NCBI GenBank assembly: GCA_023475025.1 | Contig: JAMCWB010000067.1 | Coordinates: 1-64,000, forward strand | Length of the DNA: 64,000 nucleotides | DNA from: Gammaproteobacteria bacterium | Lineage (GTDB): Bacteria; Pseudomonadota; Gammaproteobacteria; Pseudomonadales; Pseudomonadaceae | Direction: 5' to 3' | Shown here: piece after piece, positions 31,665-40,544 of the stretch | How positions within the stretch are numbered: the stretch's first letter is position 1 | Layout of the letters: each line of letters begins with the position of its first letter | Notes under the pieces: generated by a model | Told to the model about the DNA's origin: nothing | The model's database searches: none | Seen by the model: only the letters and a program-made list of their open reading frames with translations | Position numbers and translations under genes: made by a program

Positions 31665-32171
31665 TTATCTGCGCCGAAACAGGGGGCGGGGCTCGATAAC
31701 AGAGCGACCATAGAGCACACTCAATCCCTGAAGCCCCTTGAGCGCGTCTTCCACGGACTTGTCCTCGCGGACGGCAAAACTGTCGAAGCCGCACTGGCGC
31801 ATATGTGCCAACTGGTCACGCAGCACATCACCAACTGCGCGCAGCTCGCCCTGCCAGCCAAGTCGGGTGCGCAGCAGATAAGCCTGACTGTAGCCGCGAC
31901 CATCGCGGAAACTGGGAAAGTCGATAGCTATCAAGGGCAGCACCGGCAACCATTCCTGCAATATTTCGGGCTCATCGTCTGGTTGCAAGAGCAGGCCCTG
32001 GCTACTGGGTTCATCACCCCGCAGCACCTTGTCGCTCTGCAGTTCCTGCCAGCGCTGCACCGGCAGAATCGTCTTTTCCGGAACAGGCTTCTCGTCACCC
32101 CGAAGCAGGTCCCAGGGGTCGTCCAAGACAATCTGCGCCGTGCCTTCTTGCAGCCGAATCAAGTTGAGCAT
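31665..32171 (-). CDS. DUF934 protein partnered with the sulfite/nitrite reductase
   Basis: A 168-aa protein of family DUF934, found directly behind CysI-type reductases (PA4129 in P. aeruginosa). Conserved stretches are IAIDFPSFRDGRGYSQAYLLRTRLGWQGELRAVGDVLRDQLAHM (split here only for reading). Its ATG lies inside the end of the reductase gene (13-base overlap), so the two are co-translated. Proposed to assist siroheme reductase function; no direct biochemistry is known to me. Confidence 0.88.
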   Translation of the reverse strand: MLNLIRLQEGTAQIVLDDPWDLLRGDEKPVPEKTILPVQRWQELQSDKVLRGDEPSSQGLLLQPDDEPEILQEWLPVLPLIAIDFPSFRDGRGYSQAYLLRTRLGWQGELRAVGDVLRDQLAHMRQCGFDSFAVREDKSVEDALKGLQGLSVLYGRSVIEPRPLFRRR

Positions 32172-33835
32172 GACGCTACCTCCTCCGCCCGATAGACCGC
32201 GGCACGAAAGGGCTCCAGGCCGGCACGGTTGACCGTATCCAGAAAGCTCTCATCACCCTCGCGCTGTTGCAGGTAGACCTGGGCAACGCGCTCGATTACC
32301 TCGGGTACTTCTTCAGCGGCGAAAGCAGGCCCGATCACTTTGCCTAGCGCGGCCTGCTGGCCCTGACTACCACCCAGGGTCAACTGGTACCACTCGCTGC
32401 CGTTCTTATCGACACCCAGAATGCCGATGTTGCCGATATGGTGGTGGCCGCAGGCATTCATGCAGCCAGAAATATTCAGGCTCAGTGAGCCCAGATCATG
32501 CAGATAATCCAGTCGTTCGAAGCGTTCCTGAATCGCTTGGGCAACCGGGATCGAACGCGCATTGGCCAATGAGCAGAAATCACCACCCGGGCAGGCAATC
32601 ACATCGGTCAACAGGCCGACATTGGCGGTAGCCAAATCGGCTTCCAGTGCCTCGCGCCAGAGTGCATATAACTGGCTGCGCGGCACATCCGGCAATACCA
32701 GATTCTGCTCATGCGCGACCCGTATCTCGCCACAGCCATAGCGCTCGGCCCAATCAGCCACACGCCGCATCTGCTCACCGGTCACGTCACCTGGCGGCGC
32801 GGACAGTCCAGGCTTGGTCGAGAGCACTACGTTGCTGTAGCCCGGGACCTTGTGCGCCATGACGTTGCGCTCGACCCAGCGAGCAAACGCCGGTTCCTGA
32901 CTCAGGCGGGCACCATGTTCCAGGTCGACATCCGCCAAGGGCGCATAGGCCGGGCGCTGGAAGGATTCAGCCACCCGCTCATACTCGGCCAGCGTCAGGC
33001 GGGCGGGGCCGTCCTTGATCTGCTGCCACTCACGTTCCACTTCCGCCGCAAAGGCTTCGATACCCAGCGCCTTGACCAGAATCTTGATCCGCGCCTTGTA
33101 CTTGTTGTCACGTCGGCCGTGACGGTTGTATACCCGCAGGATCGCCTCGACATAGGACAGCACATCCTCCCAGGACAGTTCATCTCTCAGTTGTTTGGCA
33201 ATAATCGGCGTACGCCCAAGGCCGCCACCGACCATGACGCGCAGCTTCAATTCATCCTGCTGCTGGTAGATATACAGACCGATGTCGTGCACCTGAATGG
33301 CCGCGCGATCTTCAGCCGAGGCGTTCAGCGCAATCTTGAATTTGCGCGGCAGGAACAGAAATTCCGGATTGACCGTGGACCACTGCCGGAGGATTTCCGC
33401 CAGCGGGCGTGGATCCAGCCACTCATCGGCCGCAACCCCAGCAAAGGCCTCGGTGGTGATATTACGCACGCAGTTGCCCGAGGTCTGAATCGCATGCATA
33501 TCGTGCTCGGCCAGCCATTCGAGAATGTCCGGCACCTGCTCCAGCTGAATCCAGTTGAACTGGATATTCTGCCGCGTGGTGAAGTGGCCATAGCCCCGAT
33601 CAAACTCGCTGGCGACATAGGCCAGGGCACGCAGTTGGTCCGCAGACAGAGTGCCATAGGGTATAGCGACCCGCAGCATGTAAGCGTGGCGCTGCATATA
33701 CAGGCCGTTTTGCAGCCGTAGCGGCAGAAACTCCTCCTCTGTCAGCTCACCACTCAGGCGGCGTTCAACCTGATCACGAAACTGGGCAACCCGCTCGCGC
33801 ACCAGAGCCCGATCGTAGTCATCATAGTGGTACAT
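32159..33835 (-). CDS. Siroheme [4Fe-4S] sulfite/nitrite reductase (CysI-like, PA4130 type)
   Basis: A 558-aa reductase hemoprotein. Two ferredoxin-like nitrite/sulfite reductase repeats are evident (HFTTRQNIQFNWI at about 84-96; the second half from about 310), and the cluster/siroheme ligands are ACPGGDFCSLANAR and ISGCMNACGHHHIGNIG (C-x5-C ... C-x3-C, about 427-478). It performs six-electron reduction of sulfite to sulfide or nitrite to ammonia. The context (DUF934 downstream, CcoG and MocR divergent) matches P. aeruginosa PA4130 rather than the main assimilatory cysI, so I leave the symbol blank. Confidence 0.92.
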   Translation of the reverse strand: MYHYDDYDRALVRERVAQFRDQVERRLSGELTEEEFLPLRLQNGLYMQRHAYMLRVAIPYGTLSADQLRALAYVASEFDRGYGHFTTRQNIQFNWIQLEQVPDILEWLAEHDMHAIQTSGNCVRNITTEAFAGVAADEWLDPRPLAEILRQWSTVNPEFLFLPRKFKIALNASAEDRAAIQVHDIGLYIYQQQDELKLRVMVGGGLGRTPIIAKQLRDELSWEDVLSYVEAILRVYNRHGRRDNKYKARIKILVKALGIEAFAAEVEREWQQIKDGPARLTLAEYERVAESFQRPAYAPLADVDLEHGARLSQEPAFARWVERNVMAHKVPGYSNVVLSTKPGLSAPPGDVTGEQMRRVADWAERYGCGEIRVAHEQNLVLPDVPRSQLYALWREALEADLATANVGLLTDVIACPGGDFCSLANARSIPVAQAIQERFERLDYLHDLGSLSLNISGCMNACGHHHIGNIGILGVDKNGSEWYQLTLGGSQGQQAALGKVIGPAFAAEEVPEVIERVAQVYLQQREGDESFLDTVNRAGLEPFRAAVYRAEEVASCST

Positions 33836-33928
33836 GCGCTCATCGCCTCCGGATACAGCTGATTCGAAGGCGCACTATGGGCTGTTCGCTGCCACCTAAA
33901 CAGACTCAGATCAGGCCGACTAAAGCGT

Positions 33929-34089
33929 ATCAGATGCCGTGAATCAGCCGATAAACGGCAGCTATGCAGCGTGTTATTTCTACATGACGGCGAACGTGCC
34001 TGCGACCTCATGCCACGCCTGATATGGTTTTTATTCCAGAATCTGAGCCTGTTTCGTATCAGCCGCACTGCCCATCATCCCTATCAGCC
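33929..34089. promoter_or_regulatory. Repeated ATCAG(CC) motif in the reductase-ccoG divergent promoter region
   Basis: ATCAGCC occurs at 33943-33949, 34058-34064 and 34083-34089, with a shorter ATCAG at 33929-33933, in the 279-base gap between the divergent genes. The last two are 25 bp apart. MocR-type regulators often bind direct repeats, and a MocR gene lies two genes downstream, so these may be its operators. No clear Anr/Fnr box was found. Confidence 0.4.
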
Positions 34090-34114
34090 TGATAACGACT
34101 GATGGGGTACCACC

Positions 34115-35518
34115 ATGAGCGAGAGAATTCCCGCCAAGATCATTGATGCAGCCGCCGTACGTGCCACACCTGCCGGCTCCGGCGGACCTATTCACACCAA
34201 GGCCTTCAGTGGCCGCTATCGGCTGTTTCGGCTGCTTGGCGCAGGCGCTCTGTTTACCCTGTTTTTCGGCACTGTGTGGCTGACCTGGAATCAGCGCCAG
34301 GCCGTGCTCTGGGATCTGGTCAACCGCAAGTTCCATATCTTCGGCGCGACCTTCTGGCCGCAGGACCTGATTCTGCTTTCGGCCATTCTGATCATTGCCG
34401 CCTTCGGCCTGTTCTTCATCACAGTCGCGGCCGGGCGTATCTGGTGCGGTTACACCTGCCCGCAGAGCGTATGGACCTGGGTGTTCATGTGGGCGGAAAA
34501 AGTCACCGAAGGTGATCGGCATCAGCGTGTCCGGCTGGATGCCGCGCCCTGGTCGGCCAACAAGATTCTGCGACGTGGCGCCAAGCATGGCATCTGGCTG
34601 GGCGTCAGCCTGCTCACCTCGCTGACCTTTGTCGGCTACTTCACGCCCATACGCGAGCTGACCCTTGGCCTGCTGACACTGGATCTGGGCGCGCAAGCGG
34701 CGTTCTGGGTATTCTTCTTTACCGCCGCCACCTACATCAACGCAGGATGGCTGCGCGAGAAAGTCTGCCGCGACATGTGCCCCTACGGGCGCTTCCAGGG
34801 CGTGATGTTCGACCGCGATACCCTGGTCATTGCCTATGATGCCGAGCGCGGCGAGCAGCGCGGCCCAAGGCGCAAAGACAGCGACCCGGCAGAGCAGGGG
34901 CTCGGTGACTGTATCGATTGCACCCTCTGCGTACAGGTCTGCCCGACCGGAATCGATATCCGCAATGGCCTGCAATTCGAATGCATTGGCTGCGCCGCCT
35001 GTATCGATGCCTGCGACAGCGTGATGGACAAAATGGGCTACGAACGCGGACTGGTACGCTACACCTCCGAACGCGCCCTGGAGGGCGGCAAAACCCATTG
35101 GTTGCGGCCCCGCCTGGTCGGTTATGCAGGTATGCTGACGTTGATGATCGGGTTGTTTATCGTCGCCCTGGTAGAACGCCCGCTGATGTCCCTCGACGTC
35201 ACCCGCGACCGCAACCTGTTCCGCGAGAACAGCGCCGGGCAGGTGGAGAATGTCTACAGCCTGAAGCTCATCAACAAAACCCAGCAGCCCGGCCTTTATC
35301 AGATCAGCCTCGACGCCGCGGAAGGCTTCCGCCTGGTATCCCCCGACCAACTCCACCTGGATGCCGAAGACATTCTCGACCTGCCGGTCAATGTGGTCTG
35401 GGAGGGCGAAGAATGGCCTGAGCCAAGAAAACAGATAAGCTTCGTGTTATCTGCAGTGAATAGCGACGCCAAAGCAGTGGTGGCCGACTCCACCTTCCTG
35501 GCTCCCGTTTTACGCTGA
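34115..35518 (+). CDS. CcoG-like membrane iron-sulfur protein (PA4131 type)
   Basis: A 467-aa protein with membrane helices at about 40-60, 85-107, 163-185, 195-215 and 343-362. CGYTCPQ and CRDMCPYGRFQG flank the second half of the membrane region, and two ferredoxin clusters follow: CIDCTLCVQVCP and CIGCAACIDACD. The C-terminal immunoglobulin-like domain ends the protein. CcoG (RdxA/FixG) acts in copper reduction during cbb3 oxidase assembly. This copy sits beside a PA4130-like reductase and a MocR regulator, as in the P. aeruginosa PA4129-PA4134 cluster, but the ccoN4/ccoQ4 oxidase genes that follow there are absent here. Confidence 0.92.
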   Translation: MSERIPAKIIDAAAVRATPAGSGGPIHTKAFSGRYRLFRLLGAGALFTLFFGTVWLTWNQRQAVLWDLVNRKFHIFGATFWPQDLILLSAILIIAAFGLFFITVAAGRIWCGYTCPQSVWTWVFMWAEKVTEGDRHQRVRLDAAPWSANKILRRGAKHGIWLGVSLLTSLTFVGYFTPIRELTLGLLTLDLGAQAAFWVFFFTAATYINAGWLREKVCRDMCPYGRFQGVMFDRDTLVIAYDAERGEQRGPRRKDSDPAEQGLGDCIDCTLCVQVCPTGIDIRNGLQFECIGCAACIDACDSVMDKMGYERGLVRYTSERALEGGKTHWLRPRLVGYAGMLTLMIGLFIVALVERPLMSLDVTRDRNLFRENSAGQVENVYSLKLINKTQQPGLYQISLDAAEGFRLVSPDQLHLDAEDILDLPVNVVWEGEEWPEPRKQISFVLSAVNSDAKAVVADSTFLAPVLR

Positions 35519-35542
35519 AGGCCGCGTACGCCGAACCGAGAC

Positions 35543-36958
35543 ATGCCAATGAAACGCTATGAACGACTGGCTGACGATATCGCAGGACTGATCCGCAACG
35601 GCATCCTCACGCCCGGCGAAAAGATCCTCTCGGTGCGGCATGCCAGCCAGACTTACGGCGTCAGCCCCTCAACCGTTTTTCAGGCCTACTACCTGCTTGA
35701 GGACCGGGGCCTGATCCAGGCTCGCGCGCGCTCCGGCTATTTTGTGCGCGCCCTGGCAGGGCTACCCACGCCCGAACCACGAGCCGATCTCGCGGCCCAG
35801 GAAACTACCGATGTGGACGTCAGCGAGCTGGTATTTTCCGTCCTAGGGTCACTGAAAAACCCGCACACCATGCCCTTCGGTTCGGCCTTCCCCAGTCCGG
35901 ACCTGTTTCCGTTGGCGCGACTGGCGCGCTCGATGACGCAAAGCCTGCGCACCCTATCGCCGCACGACATCATCGCCGACATGACCGCAGGCAACCCCGA
36001 CCTGATGCGCCAGATTGCCCTGCGCTATATGGTCAGCGGCGTCATGCTGCCGATGGAAGAACTGGTGGTCACCAACGGCGCCCTGGAAGCACTCAACCTG
36101 TCACTACAGAGCGTGACCCAGGCCGGCGACCTGGTCGCTATCGAATCACCGGCCTTCTATGCCTGCCTGCAGGTACTGGAGCGCCTGCAACTCAAAGCGG
36201 TAGAAATACCCGTCCACCCGCGGGACGGGGTGGACCTGAAGATACTGCGCGAACGCCTGGCCAACCTGCCGATCAAGGCCTGCTGGTTTATGAGCAGCTT
36301 CCAGAACCCGGTCGGCGCCAGCCTCAACGAAAGCCGCAAACAGGAACTCTACAGCCTGCTCTGCGAGCATCAGGTACCGCTGATTGAGGACGACGTATAT
36401 GCCGAACTCTACTACGGCGAACGGCCGCCCAAACCAATCAAGAGCCTGGATACCCAAGGGCTGGTAATGCACTGCGGTTCCTTCTCCAAGAGCCTGGCGC
36501 CCGGCTACCGCGTTGGCTGGGTTGCCGGTGGCCGCTACGCCGAACGCATAGCGCGGCTGAAACTGATGACCACCATCTCGCCCTCGGTACCCGCACAAAC
36601 CGCCATCGCCGACTACCTGCAACACGGCAACTACGACCGCCACCTGCGCAAACTGCGCTACGCCCTGGAAGGCCAGCAGGACGCCATGCTCGCCTCCGCA
36701 GCCCGGCATTTCCCGCAGGGCACCCGTGTAACCCGCCCAGCTGGCGGCTACTTTCTCTGGTTCGAATTTCCCGACAACGTCGACTCGCTAAAGCTGTTCA
36801 AACTGGCCCTGGCCCAGGGCATCAGTCTGGCCCCCGGCCCGATCTTCTCCGCCAGCCAGGACTTTCGGCATTGTGCGCGGTTGAATTATGGACACCCCTG
36901 GGGGGCTGAGAGTGAGCAGGCCATGGAGTTGTTGGGGCGGATGTTGCGGTCGTTTTGA
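35543..36958 (+). CDS. MocR-family PLP-dependent regulator, MpaR-like (PA4132 type)
   Basis: A 471-aa fusion of an N-terminal GntR winged helix (about 1-75; ILSVRHASQTYGVSPSTVFQAYYLLEDRGLI) and an aminotransferase-I domain (about 100-465). The PLP-binding Lys is in GSFSKSLAPGYRVGW (about 317), with NPVGASL and EDDVYAELYY also conserved. In P. aeruginosa the regulator at this position, MpaR, activates the cco4 cluster in response to cyanide. It starts 24 bases after ccoG and is probably co-transcribed. An ATG three codons in is equally possible. Confidence 0.9.
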   Translation: MPMKRYERLADDIAGLIRNGILTPGEKILSVRHASQTYGVSPSTVFQAYYLLEDRGLIQARARSGYFVRALAGLPTPEPRADLAAQETTDVDVSELVFSVLGSLKNPHTMPFGSAFPSPDLFPLARLARSMTQSLRTLSPHDIIADMTAGNPDLMRQIALRYMVSGVMLPMEELVVTNGALEALNLSLQSVTQAGDLVAIESPAFYACLQVLERLQLKAVEIPVHPRDGVDLKILRERLANLPIKACWFMSSFQNPVGASLNESRKQELYSLLCEHQVPLIEDDVYAELYYGERPPKPIKSLDTQGLVMHCGSFSKSLAPGYRVGWVAGGRYAERIARLKLMTTISPSVPAQTAIADYLQHGNYDRHLRKLRYALEGQQDAMLASAARHFPQGTRVTRPAGGYFLWFEFPDNVDSLKLFKLALAQGISLAPGPIFSASQDFRHCARLNYGHPWGAESEQAMELLGRMLRSF

Positions 36959-37003
36959 TCATTAACGTAGCAACGGCTGGAAAAAGCCGCTTCAGGAGCC
37001 CAA

Positions 37004-37063
37004 GAGCCACAAATACTTTCACTCTACGACGTCGCCGAAATGCTCAAACAGGCGCCCCATGAC
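37004..37063 (+). pseudogene. Remnant of a hipB 5' region
   Basis: From GAGCCACAAA through TCACTCTACGACGTCGCC and GAAATGCTCAAACAGGC to CCATGAC, this stretch matches the ribosome-binding site and first 16 or so codons of the intact hipB at 40273-40330 with scattered substitutions. Its start codon is ATA and the match stops at about 37063, so it is a dead fragment. The 148-base gap between the MocR gene and the S9 peptidase holds nothing else. Confidence 0.75.
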
Positions 37064-37106
37064 AGTACTATTCACAAACACAGTCGGATTCATCTAGAGG
37101 CATATC

Positions 37107-39326
37107 GTGGCACACATACTTTCCCAACCTCTTGACGCTCATGACTTGGCTTCAGCCTCCTCGATTCTGATGCGCATACCCCTCGCGATATCGTTGGACG
37201 GCAAATACCTAGCCTTTACAGTCGACAACCCCCAGGCAAGTGAGTCGTGGACCGGTGGCAAAGATCACTTTACTCAGAAAGGGATTTCTCGGGCGGACGG
37301 CGGCCCTGGTCTCGACATTCAAATGGTTGATATCAGCAGCGGGTTGAGCAGTAAGTTATCAGCTGGCGGGACGTCCAATTGGTCCCCGGCTTGGTCCCCT
37401 GGCGGCGATAGACTTGCCTTTTACTCTGATCGCTCAGGCCGCGCTGGCCTGTGTATCTGGAGCAGAAAAACTGAAACCTTCCAGGACATTACCGAACCAG
37501 CCACGCGTCCCTTTTATGGGCACGAGGTTCCGCAGTGGACGCCGGATGGGCGCTATCTAGTGGTCAAAGCCGTACCGGAAGGATGTGATTTATCAGACTT
37601 AAGACAGCTGCAAGTCACTTGCGACGCTACTCAGCGATCAGCGTCTCCCACGTTTAAACAATACACGTCGCCAGATTCGCTGCCCTTGCCGGGTGCGGAG
37701 TCACTACGTGCCGCCCTGGTGCTGATAGACACCCTTGGAGAGCATGAGCCGCAAACCTTAGCCGAAAACGCAAAAGTGACCTGGTACAGAGTCACCGGCT
37801 GCGGCCGCTACGTTGTTTACGCCAAGCAATGTGACAAGCAAATGAAAGGCTCTGATCCAGCCCATGATCTAGAAATTGTCAGTCTGGTCGAGGGCGCGCG
37901 ACTAACCCTGTCAAGCAACATAGGTCAGCAGACTGGAACTGACTTTGCCTGTTCCCCTGATGGGCAGTGGGTAGCCTATATCGATGAAAGGCGCTGCTTC
38001 GCCGTAAACTGGGACAACGGGCGCAAGCAGATAAAGGCGTTGCGTCACGACGCTGCAAATTCAAGCCCTGTGTTCACGGCTCCCGTCTGGAGGTCAGACA
38101 GTGAGCAGTTTTTCGCCTGCGCCCCCGGCGCTGTTTTGCGCTTTGATCTCGGCCAGAACACTGAGACCTTGATTCCGCTGCCCAAACAGTGGGCGATCAA
38201 ATACATCGTATGTGACAGCAATGGCAACCTGTGGCAGCCTTTTAGCCGGGATGATGTGGTAATCGCCTATGAAGAACAAGCCACAGGTTCGCAGGGCTTT
38301 GCCCTTCTGTCACATAGAGAATTCCAACCACTGTTCTCGATGGATGAAACTATTCCGAGCCTTTCCCATTACGCGGTAGGTTCTCTGGCTGAGGAATCGA
38401 TGATCTATGTTTCCAATCGCCATGATCACGATTCCCGCGTGTGGCACCTATCGCTCAGCGCAGATAGCACTCCAGCCTCACGTAAGTGCCTGAGCTCAAT
38501 CAACCCAGGACTGGACAGCGTAAAGTGGGCCAGTGTGAGCACCATTACTTGGCAAGATGCCAAGTCTGGCGAGGCCCGTAGCGGCTCGCTAATGTTACCA
38601 CCCGGCCATGAGCCCGGTGATCGACACCCGCTTATCCTTTGGGTTTACGGCAATTACCCAGGATCGAAGGCAAAAAACACCTTCGGCTTTACCGCCTCGC
38701 CTTTCAACATGCAGTTTTTTGCGTCACATGGCTATGCGGTGCTGTATCCCGATGCGCCAATGGGAGTGGGTAGCCCTCTTGAAGATCTTGCTGCGGCGGT
38801 CTTACCTGGAATCGATGCTGTCATTGAACGAGGTTATGCTGATGAAGGGCGATTGGCTGTAATGGGGCAAAGTTACGGGGCTTATTGTGTATTTGGATTG
38901 ATCACCATGACCAATCGCTTCCAGGCTGCGGTGGCAAGTGCAGGCTTCGGCAATTTATTCAGCGTCTACACAGATTTCTGGGCGGACGGGGCCGCACCAG
39001 CTGTGGAAGCACTTGAATCTGGCTGGGGTCTTATGGGTGCCAATCCCTGGGAAGAGCGCGACCGATACATTACTAACTCGCCGTTCTTCTACCTCGACAA
39101 AGTAGAAACGCCAGTCTTGCTCACAACGGGCGAGCACGACTTCTGCCGCCGATGGACTGAGGAGATGTTCGTGGGCTTACGTCGGCTTGGGAAAGAAGCG
39201 GAGCTTGTCTGTTACGAGGGTGAAGGCCATGCGCCCCAGCGACCAGCGAACGCCACAGACTTCTACCAGCGACGTCTTACCTGGCTGCAAAAATACGTAC
39301 CAGGCAAGGCAACGAATGGTATCTGA
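37107..39326 (+). CDS. S9 prolyl-oligopeptidase-family serine peptidase
   Basis: A 739-aa protein from a GTG start, AGAGG 8 bases upstream. No signal peptide, so cytoplasmic. The N-terminal two thirds form WD40/beta-propeller-like repeats (WSPAWSPGGDRLAFYSDRSG; VPQWTPDGRYLVV; SPDGQWVAYIDE). The C-terminal alpha/beta-hydrolase carries the catalytic Ser in MGQSYGAY (about 589), Asp in TGEHDFCRRW (about 673) and His in GEGHAPQRP (about 708). It resembles acylaminoacyl or dipeptidyl peptidases; the substrate is unknown. Codon use is less GC-biased than the backbone. It lies between a hipB fragment and intact hipBA. Confidence 0.9.
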   Translation: MAHILSQPLDAHDLASASSILMRIPLAISLDGKYLAFTVDNPQASESWTGGKDHFTQKGISRADGGPGLDIQMVDISSGLSSKLSAGGTSNWSPAWSPGGDRLAFYSDRSGRAGLCIWSRKTETFQDITEPATRPFYGHEVPQWTPDGRYLVVKAVPEGCDLSDLRQLQVTCDATQRSASPTFKQYTSPDSLPLPGAESLRAALVLIDTLGEHEPQTLAENAKVTWYRVTGCGRYVVYAKQCDKQMKGSDPAHDLEIVSLVEGARLTLSSNIGQQTGTDFACSPDGQWVAYIDERRCFAVNWDNGRKQIKALRHDAANSSPVFTAPVWRSDSEQFFACAPGAVLRFDLGQNTETLIPLPKQWAIKYIVCDSNGNLWQPFSRDDVVIAYEEQATGSQGFALLSHREFQPLFSMDETIPSLSHYAVGSLAEESMIYVSNRHDHDSRVWHLSLSADSTPASRKCLSSINPGLDSVKWASVSTITWQDAKSGEARSGSLMLPPGHEPGDRHPLILWVYGNYPGSKAKNTFGFTASPFNMQFFASHGYAVLYPDAPMGVGSPLEDLAAAVLPGIDAVIERGYADEGRLAVMGQSYGAYCVFGLITMTNRFQAAVASAGFGNLFSVYTDFWADGAAPAVEALESGWGLMGANPWEERDRYITNSPFFYLDKVETPVLLTTGEHDFCRRWTEEMFVGLRRLGKEAELVCYEGEGHAPQRPANATDFYQRRLTWLQKYVPGKATNGI

Positions 39327-39415
39327 AAGGGTATGGGCCTTGACAGCAATGGGATACTGAAAGAGTAGCCGCGATCACAGCCGCGCGCCCAACCAAACAG
39401 ACAGCAGGTGGCCCC

Positions 39416-40126
39416 ATGCGCAATGAAGAACTCAAGGCCTTGTTCGACCAACAGGCCGCCAATTACGACGACCAGTGGGCCGGCATGGCACCCATTCGTG
39501 ATTGCCTGTATCTGCTGCTCGACGCTGTTTTCTCGGACTTGCCAGACGACGCCCACATACTCTGTGTGGGCGCTGGAACCGGCATGGAAATGGCGTACCT
39601 GGCAGAGCGCTTCCCCAACTGGCAGTTCACCGCCCTGGATCCCTCGGGGGCGATGCTCGAGGTCTGCCGACTGCGGGCCCAGCAGGGCGGATTCCTCGCG
39701 CGCTGCAGCTTCCATGAAGGGTATCTGGAAGGATTACCCAGCGAGCCGAACTACGATGGAGCTACCTGCTTCATGGTGTCGCATTTCTTCACCGACCCGG
39801 CTGTCCGCACCGCTTTCTTTCAACAAATAGCGCGCAGACTCAAATCCGGCGGCGTACTGGCCAATGCCGACCTGGCCTCCGACACCCAATCCCAGGCCTA
39901 TCAGGCGCTGCTGCGCAACTGGCTGAAACTCATGTCCTCCTCGGACGTACCACAGGAAGCCATCGACCGCGCCCTTGCGGCCTACGCCAGGGATGTGGCC
40001 ATTCTGCCGGCTCAGCAGGTTGCAGACCTGATCGAGTCCGCTGGTTATGAAGCGCCGGTGCAGTTCTTTCAGGCGGGGTTGATGCATGCGTGGTTTTGCA
40101 CTCGTTCCGGGCCTCAGAAAGACTAA
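39416..40126 (+). CDS. Class I SAM-dependent methyltransferase
   Basis: A 236-aa protein starting MRNEELKALFDQQAANYDDQW. The SAM-binding motif I is ILCVGAGTGMEMAYLAERFP (about 48-67), followed by an acidic ALDPSGAML loop. The second half resembles small-molecule methyltransferases. The substrate cannot be inferred. The gap of 89 bases to the S9 peptidase holds no further gene. Confidence 0.85.
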   Translation: MRNEELKALFDQQAANYDDQWAGMAPIRDCLYLLLDAVFSDLPDDAHILCVGAGTGMEMAYLAERFPNWQFTALDPSGAMLEVCRLRAQQGGFLARCSFHEGYLEGLPSEPNYDGATCFMVSHFFTDPAVRTAFFQQIARRLKSGGVLANADLASDTQSQAYQALLRNWLKLMSSSDVPQEAIDRALAAYARDVAILPAQQVADLIESAGYEAPVQFFQAGLMHAWFCTRSGPQKD

Positions 40127-40146
40127 GACCCTGTTATGTGGCCCAG

Positions 40147-40282
40147 GAGCTACAAAATTTAGCTAATCAGCCGTTTCTGTGTCCTTCGAGCCACAAAAAA
40201 CTCAAAGCGCGCTTGTGGAAATGTAGCCTGCGGGCTACATTAATTGGCATATGACCCTTTTTTGTCGCCCCGGAGCTACAAA
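40147..40282. promoter_or_regulatory. hipBA operator region
   Basis: AATGTAGCC-TGCG-GGCTACATT (40220-40241) is a perfect 9-bp-arm palindrome 41 bases before hipB. Further GAGC(T/C)ACAAA half-sites lie at 40147-40156, 40188-40197 and 40273-40282, the last overlapping the hipB start. This is the layout expected for cooperative HipB autorepression. Confidence 0.65.
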
Positions 40283-40542
40283 TGTCCTCACTCCATGACG
40301 TCGCGGAAATGCTCAAGCAGGCTCGCCATGACGCGAACCTGAGTCAGGAAGCAATGGCGGCCCGCGCGGGTGTATCACGCTCCACGGTGGCCCGTATGGA
40401 AACATTGGCCAAAGGCGATATGAGCGTCTCCGCCCTGGTACGACTGCTGGAGGCTGCGGGCTATGACTTGAAGCTGGTGAAGATCGGCCACGCCCGCACA
40501 GTGGAGGACATCCTTCACGAACAGCGCACCGGGAGAAGCTGA
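40282..40542 (+). CDS. hipB: HipB-type antitoxin/repressor
   Basis: An 86-aa XRE-family helix-turn-helix protein (LKQARHDANLSQEAMAARAGVSRSTVARME, about 11-40). It should bind the upstream palindrome and neutralise HipA. It ends 2 bases before hipA, the standard hipBA order. CCGGAG lies 6-11 bases before the start. Confidence 0.88.
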   Translation: MSSLHDVAEMLKQARHDANLSQEAMAARAGVSRSTVARMETLAKGDMSVSALVRLLEAAGYDLKLVKIGHARTVEDILHEQRTGRS

Positions 40543-40544
40543 CC

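Noticed and set aside
33836-34114. Anr/Fnr box controlling the ccoG-like gene
   Set aside because: No TTGAT-N4-ATCAA-like palindrome of acceptable quality was found; the ATCAG repeats are directional and do not fit.
34031-35356. Open frame of 441 codons on the minus strand
   Set aside because: Exact antisense of the ccoG-like gene, which has full motif support; no domain pattern in the antisense product.
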